Positions 22,411 to 24,868 of a stretch of DNA of 24,868 nt are shown piece by piece. The DNA comes from Caulobacter segnis (GTDB lineage Bacteria > Pseudomonadota > Alphaproteobacteria > Caulobacterales > Caulobacteraceae), in NCBI RefSeq assembly GCF_003243465.1, contig NZ_QFQZ01000072.1:1-24868 (forward strand), written 5' to 3'. The notes beneath the pieces were generated by a model. The model searched no databases and was not told the origin of the DNA. It was given only the letters and a program-made list of their open reading frames with translations. The translations under genes and the position numbers were made by a program. Numbering within the stretch: the stretch's first letter is position 1; each line of letters begins with the position of its first letter.

Positions 22411-23112
22411 TCAACGCGGCGCGTTCGGCTTGTTGGAGTCGTTGGACGAAGCGCCGCCACCGGTGGCGGCCTCGATCAGGGCGGCGATACGATCGGTCGA
22501 ATCGGCGGCCTGGCTGATGATATCCAGCGGCGAGGCGCGAACCGAAGACGCCACCTGGTTGGCGGCCTGCTTGGCGGCCGACACGACGGCGTTCTGGGCC
22601 ATGGCGATCTTGCTGGTGGCCATGGCGATCTTCATCGCCTGGGCGTCCTGGTAGATGAAGCCGTTGGTCGGATAGACCGTGTTGCCGAGGTCGCGGATCG
22701 GGTCGTACCAGACCTTGACCTGGCTCCAGTCGCCGTTGGGCGAGACGTCGACGACGGTGACGTCCTTTTCGATCTGGCCGCGATCGCCCTCGATGATCGA
22801 CCAGTTGGCGTGGGTGACCTGGATGACCCGGTCGGTGAGCACCTGGCTCACGAAAGCGACGTGGCCCAGGTTCATGCGGGCGGTCGGCTTGAAGGAAAGA
22901 ACCGAGCCGATCTTCGGCACGGCGCCGGTCTCGTACTTGCCGGCGGCTTGCGACCACCACGTACGGGCGTCGCCGAAAAGCTGGATGCCGGACATCAGGC
23001 GCGCGAACGGAACGCACTGCCAGTAGCCGTCGGCGGTTGCCGCCGCCGGCGCCAGGCTGATCATGGCGGCAGCGGCCAGGGAACCCAGAAGGGCCCTCGT
23101 CCGTTTCGTCAT
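22411..23112 (-). CDS. secreted CHAP-domain cell-wall amidase/peptidase
   Basis: The 233-aa product has a signal peptide (MTKRTR, hydrophobic core, cleavage near AAATA, about residue 27). A CHAP domain follows immediately (about 29-145): catalytic C33 in YWQCVPFAR, H84 in NLGHVAFV, and N103 in THANW complete the cysteine-peptidase triad. The C-terminal part (about 160-233) is an alanine-rich helix then a glycine/serine/asparagine-rich disordered tail. CHAP enzymes cut peptidoglycan crosslinks or amide bonds in the periplasm. The ATG at 23112 begins the signal peptide, with GGGGGAG 9-10 nt upstream; a longer frame from 23160 is unlikely. Confidence 0.87.
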   Translation of the reverse strand: MTKRTRALLGSLAAAAMISLAPAAATADGYWQCVPFARLMSGIQLFGDARTWWSQAAGKYETGAVPKIGSVLSFKPTARMNLGHVAFVSQVLTDRVIQVTHANWSIIEGDRGQIEKDVTVVDVSPNGDWSQVKVWYDPIRDLGNTVYPTNGFIYQDAQAMKIAMATSKIAMAQNAVVSAAKQAANQVASSVRASPLDIISQAADSTDRIAALIEAATGGGASSNDSNKPNAPR

Positions 23113-23702
23113 GCTGTGGGTACTCCCCCGCGTCACTGGGTTAAGGGATAACCTTCCCACGGACGTGTGAAAAGAGTCTTTATGTCGCAGCCGTCATCTG
23201 CGAGCCCCGCCATTTCCCGCGCCGCCGAAAAGACGCCGTTCGCCCGCCCCCGCCTCCGCATCGACATGGCGTTCAGGCGCGCCAACATCCCGCACGTGAT
23301 CGAAATCAAGATCTGCGGTGAGCATTCGGGGTCGACTTCCAGGCTATTGAGCCCGGCTCGGACGGTGTCTTTTCAGCCAAGCGAAACTAGGCGCGGACAT
23401 CTAAAAGGCGGCCAACTCATCTCATGGGCGCGCGGTTTCATCTTGCGCTGACCTGAAGACTCGTCCGGCGAAAATCGGCAGTAAAACCGCAGCCCCAACG
23501 CGGAAAAAACCACGTTGATCAATTCCTCGCCCCTGCTGCGCGCGAACCCGTCAAAGGGCGGCGAATCGGCGGGTCGCGGGACGCCGCGCGGCCCCGCTTT
23601 TTAACCGCCGCCCCTCGACAAGAACGCCGTTCGCTCCCATCTGTGAACGTCATGCGGTTTCGCGCGGGGAGGCGCGGCGCCCAAAATCCTCAGTGGGGAC
23701 TG
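23113..23702. other. 590-bp divergent intergenic region
   Basis: This gap divides the CHAP gene (minus) from the TerC-family gene (plus). An open frame of 94 codons at 23167-23451 has no recognisable product, a poor ribosome-binding site, and codon use unlike the neighbours, so I do not call it. A GGTTA-AGGGA-TAACC inverted repeat at 23139-23153, just upstream of the CHAP gene, may be an operator. An orphan terminator lies at 23576-23602. Confidence 0.55.
23576..23602 (+). terminator. orphan intrinsic terminator 100 bp before terC-like gene
   Basis: GCGGG (23576-23580) and GCC pair with GGC and CCCGC (23593-23597), closing a GCGC loop with an AC bulge, followed by TTTTT (23598-23602). A wider 8-bp arm pair, GGGCGGCG (23556-23563)/CGCCGCCC (23606-23613), encloses it and would compete with it. 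No called gene precedes it within 450 bp on the plus strand. Confidence 0.6.
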
Positions 23703-24491
23703 ATGAACGAAATACTTAGCCTGCTCGCCGACCCAGCCGCCTGGGCCGCGTTGGTCACGCTTGTCGTCATGGAGATTGTCCTCGGTATCGACAATCTCGT
23801 CTTCATTTCCATTCTCTCCAACAAGCTTCCGCCCGAGCACCGCCAGAAGGTCCGGCGGATCGGCATCTCCCTGGCGCTGATCATGCGCCTCGTCTTGCTG
23901 TCGACCATCGCCTTCATCGTCGGCCTGACCGCCCCGGTCTTCGACCTCGGCATCGCCGGACCGGTCGGATCGCACGGCGAACCGGGCTTCGAGACCGCGT
24001 TCTCTTGGCGCGACCTGATCCTGATCGCCGGCGGCGCCTTCCTGATCTGGAAGGCGACCAAGGAGATCCACCACACCGTGGATCCCGGAAAGAGCCACGA
24101 CATCCTGGAGAAGGACAAGAGCGCCGTCGTCATCTCCAACGTCGGCTCGGCGATCTTCCAGATCATCCTGCTGGACCTGGTGTTCTCGATCGACTCGATC
24201 CTGACCGCCGTCGGCATGACCGATCACCTGCCGATCATGGTCGTCGCGGTGCTGGTCGCCGTCACGGTGATGCTGCTGGCCGCAGATCCGCTGGCCAACT
24301 TCATCAACGCCAACCCGACCGTGGTGATGCTGGCCCTGGGCTTCCTGCTGATGATCGGCACGGTCCTGATCGCCGAAGGCTTCGGCGCCCACGTGCCCAA
24401 GGGCTACATCTACACCGCCATGGCCTTCTCGGCCGGTGTCGAAGGCCTGAACATGCTGGCCCGCAAGCGCGAGGCCAAGAAAAGCGGATAG
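23703..24491 (+). CDS. TerC-family integral membrane protein
   Basis: The 262-aa product is a polytopic inner-membrane protein of the TerC family. The N-terminal segment has the family motif E-I-V-L-G-I-D-N-L-V-F-I-S (about 22-34), and a second half repeats it as D-L-V-F-S-I-D-S-I-L (about 160-170); both carry conserved acidic residues in the membrane. Homologs export Mn2+ or support metal handling and tellurite resistance; the role here is inferred from family only. The ATG at 23703 starts the conserved protein; the Shine-Dalgarno sequence (GGGGA) is modest. A hairpin terminator about 100 bp upstream could attenuate it. Confidence 0.88.
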   Translation: MNEILSLLADPAAWAALVTLVVMEIVLGIDNLVFISILSNKLPPEHRQKVRRIGISLALIMRLVLLSTIAFIVGLTAPVFDLGIAGPVGSHGEPGFETAFSWRDLILIAGGAFLIWKATKEIHHTVDPGKSHDILEKDKSAVVISNVGSAIFQIILLDLVFSIDSILTAVGMTDHLPIMVVAVLVAVTVMLLAADPLANFINANPTVVMLALGFLLMIGTVLIAEGFGAHVPKGYIYTAMAFSAGVEGLNMLARKREAKKSG

Positions 24492-24568
24492 GCGGGACGC
24501 GCCGCCTACTTCCGGCGTTGGGCGCGTGATAGTCGAGCGCATCGGCTGTCACGCTTCCCAAGGCCCAG

Positions 24569-24868
24569 ATGACGTCCCAGACCTTCACCGACACCGAGCG
24601 CCGAACCACCCTGGCGGCGCTGATGATCGTGTTCCTGCTCAGCGCCCTGGACCAGACGATCGTCTCCACGGCCATGCCGCGGATCATCTCCGAGCTGAAC
24701 GGCCTCAACCTCTATTCCTGGGTGACGACGGCCTATCTGCTGACCTCGACGGTGATGGTGCCGATCTGGGGCAAGCTCGGCGACATCTATGGCCGCAAGC
24801 CGGTGCTGATCGTCGGCATATCGATCTTCCTGGCCGGCTCCCTGCTGTCGGGAATCTCGGGCGAGTTC
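24569..24868 (+). CDS. DHA2-type MFS drug transporter, 5' part only
   Basis: The first 100 codons are present and the frame runs off the window end. It shows the N-terminal helix with L-D-Q-T-I-V-S-T-A-M-P-R-I (about 27-39), motif D1 of 14-helix drug:H+ antiporters, and motif A as G-K-L-G-D-I-Y-G-R-K-P (about 68-78). Members such as EmrB and QacA export toxic compounds at the inner membrane. It starts 77 bp after the terC-like gene with AAGG about 6 nt before the ATG. Substrate unknown. Confidence 0.85.
   Translation, partial: MTSQTFTDTERRTTLAALMIVFLLSALDQTIVSTAMPRIISELNGLNLYSWVTTAYLLTSTVMVPIWGKLGDIYGRKPVLIVGISIFLAGSLLSGISGEF

Noticed and set aside
23167..23451. 94-codon open frame in the CHAP-terC gap
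   Set aside because: No family, poor start signals, and codon use not like neighbouring genes. It could be a short species-specific protein but evidence is too thin.
23590..23702. yybP-ykoY manganese riboswitch before the TerC-family gene
   Set aside because: I looked because TerC genes often carry it, but only a loose GGGGAG match was seen and the other conserved loops are missing. A covariance search is needed to be sure.
1..24868. CRISPR array, phage defence island, prophage or insertion sequence
   Set aside because: No regularly spaced repeats, transposase, integrase or defence-type genes were found. The gene content is ordinary chromosomal metabolism and transport.

Overview
This is a GC-rich chromosomal window with dense bacterial genes, short gaps, TGA-rich stops, intrinsic terminators and strong third-position G/C bias. 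The protein set (phosphate-selective OprO/P porin with PstS, PhnCDE, an alphaproteobacterial ornithine decarboxylase, a deoxyhypusine-synthase-like protein, Zur, S9 and TAP-type peptidases, CorA, TerC) and the G/C-rich palindromic intergenic repeats suggest a Caulobacter-like alphaproteobacterium. That placement is inferred from recognised families, not from a marker gene. I see no rRNA, tRNA, CRISPR array, insertion sequence or prophage.

Layout. 1-513 is a gene-free stretch of inverted repeats. 514-2232 (minus) holds a small ABM-fold monooxygenase and a CNNM/CorC-type membrane protein. 2312-7647 (minus) is a phosphorus-uptake block of two units: porin-pstS, and phnC-phnD-phnE with tight or overlapping junctions. 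Each unit ends in an intrinsic terminator, and each is preceded by a near-identical PhoB-box-like motif, so the units probably respond together to phosphate starvation. 7648-7998 is a divergent regulatory region with a structured leader for ornithine decarboxylase (7999-9258, plus). A large membrane protein (9397-11124) separates it from the deoxyhypusine-synthase-like gene (11217-12266); the two enzymes probably belong to polyamine metabolism. A class A acid phosphatase lipoprotein (12327-13100), a Zur-type regulator, a small hydrophilic protein and a thioesterase follow.

The second half is a series of mostly single genes: alpha/beta hydrolase (minus), DUF488 protein, dienoyl-CoA-isomerase-like crotonase, secreted S9 peptidase (plus), then minus-strand TAP-type peptidase, CorA and a CHAP-domain protein. 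A 590-bp gap carrying an orphan terminator leads to a TerC-family membrane protein and a DHA2-type MFS transporter cut by the window edge.

No obvious new multi-gene system is present. The most unusual signals are small: (i) a 180-bp, 60-codon in-frame insertion in the S9 peptidase, flanked by 11-bp direct repeats exactly 180 bp apart and carrying the same small hairpin near both ends; (ii) a diverged copy of the first 13 codons of the thioesterase placed just upstream, forming a 23-codon ORF whose stop overlaps the real start; (iii) a decarboxylase leader with competing pairings and the TTG start in a hairpin loop; (iv) a terminator whose stem contains the ribosome-binding site of the next gene.
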